A DNA stretch of 64,000 nt, taken from NCBI RefSeq assembly GCF_019039215.1, contig NZ_JAHNZZ010000001.1, forward strand, positions 2,978,985 through 3,042,984, written 5' to 3'. Below the pieces are notes generated by a model. The model did no database searches. It was not told the origin of the DNA and saw only the letters and a list, made by a program, of their open reading frames with translations. The translations under genes and the position numbers were made by a program. This document shows positions 63,891-64,000 of this stretch, piece by piece; positions within the stretch are counted from its first letter, which is position 1; each line of letters starts with the position of its first letter. The DNA comes from Bacillus sp. FJAT-29790 (GTDB taxonomy: Bacteria; Bacillota; Bacilli; Bacillales; Cytobacillaceae).

Positions 63891-64000
63891 TTGGCCTATT
63901 TCGCATATATAGTTGTTTTTAGCCTTTAAAGTTTGCCGGTTGATTTCCGCTGCGGGCACTTGCTTTCCGCGGGGAGGGACGGGAGCCTCCTCGGCGTTAC
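63891..64000. repeat. Dispersed repeat family B, copy 4 (cut by window end)
   Basis: In reverse orientation to copy 1: CGCATATATAGTTGTTTTTA, GGTTGATTTCCGCTGCGGGC, ACTTGCTTTCCGCGGGGAGG. The element continues beyond base 64000. Confidence 0.7.

Noticed and set aside
1..64000. CRISPR array
   Set aside because: The only tandem repeat array (29887-30054) has degenerate 41-bp units with no separate spacers, and no cas gene is present.

Overview
The window is a stretch of a low-GC, spore-forming Bacillaceae chromosome (Bacillus sensu lato; the species cannot be named from this). Support comes from sporulation genes (spoVR, prkA, yhbH), Bacillus-type Shine-Dalgarno sequences, SAM and lysine riboswitches, and gene order close to the B. 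subtilis blocks pgcA-yhcY-yhcZ-yhdA-yhdB-yhdC-spoVR, yhcU/yhcT and queG-yhbB-trmL-prkA-yhbH. No rRNA or tRNA gene was seen.

Region 1 (1 to about 6,207) is an accessory island joined to the middle of spoVR. On the minus strand it carries a compact CBASS anti-phage operon (CD-NTase, stand-alone E2-like protein, HNH-SAVED effector) with a strong promoter and a palindromic, LexA-box-like operator. It also holds a dGTPase, a DNA-binding coiled-coil protein cut by the window edge, a small ORF and a gene remnant. SpoVR is intact up to its conserved motif NEGWASY and then switches to unrelated codons. The island is therefore either the right end of an element inserted in spoVR (as skin sits in sigK) or a degraded insertion.

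Region 2 (about 6.2-18 kb) is conserved core: truncated spoVR, a PepSY protein, yhdC-like and yhdB-like genes, an MFS transporter, azoreductase, the YhcYZ two-component system, phosphoglucomutase, a BdbC/thioredoxin pair, yhcU and the pseudouridine synthase yhcT. Region 3 (18-28.6 kb) holds an aldo/keto reductase, DUF47-Pit phosphate transport, a dihydroorotate-dehydrogenase-like/membrane fusion protein, a purine permease, the cystine carrier TcyP, pyrroline-5-carboxylate reductase with a possible attenuator leader, and a TetR regulator.

Region 4 (28.6-38.4 kb) is a sulfur block: homoserine dehydrogenase, an acetyl-CoA-synthetase-like enzyme, an Ssu-type ABC transporter, and an O-acetylhomoserine sulfhydrylase fused to a CoA-binding domain behind a SAM riboswitch. 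A dimethylsulfone-monooxygenase-like flavoprotein lies behind a second SAM riboswitch. Region 5 (38.5-44.4 kb) has a NUDIX CoA pyrophosphatase, a small ORF, an ornithine-cyclodeaminase/MBL-hydrolase pair and a lysine-riboswitch-controlled permease.

Region 6 (44.6-52.5 kb) is yhbH, prkA, a 30-residue membrane peptide, trmL, yhbB, queG and a B3/B4-domain protein. PrkA and YhbH are the usual functional partners of SpoVR, which is broken here. Region 7 (52.7-57.3 kb) contains an EamA transporter preceded by a 32-residue ORF and a hairpin, a sugar-dehydrogenase-like propeller, a dienelactone-hydrolase-like protein and an SDR. Region 8 (57.3-63.7 kb) is a sugar-catabolism operon (YesM/YesN-type two-component system, ThuA, two Gfo/Idh/MocA dehydrogenases, a TIM-barrel isomerase). 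Two families of dispersed, hairpin-forming intergenic repeats are scattered through the chromosome part.
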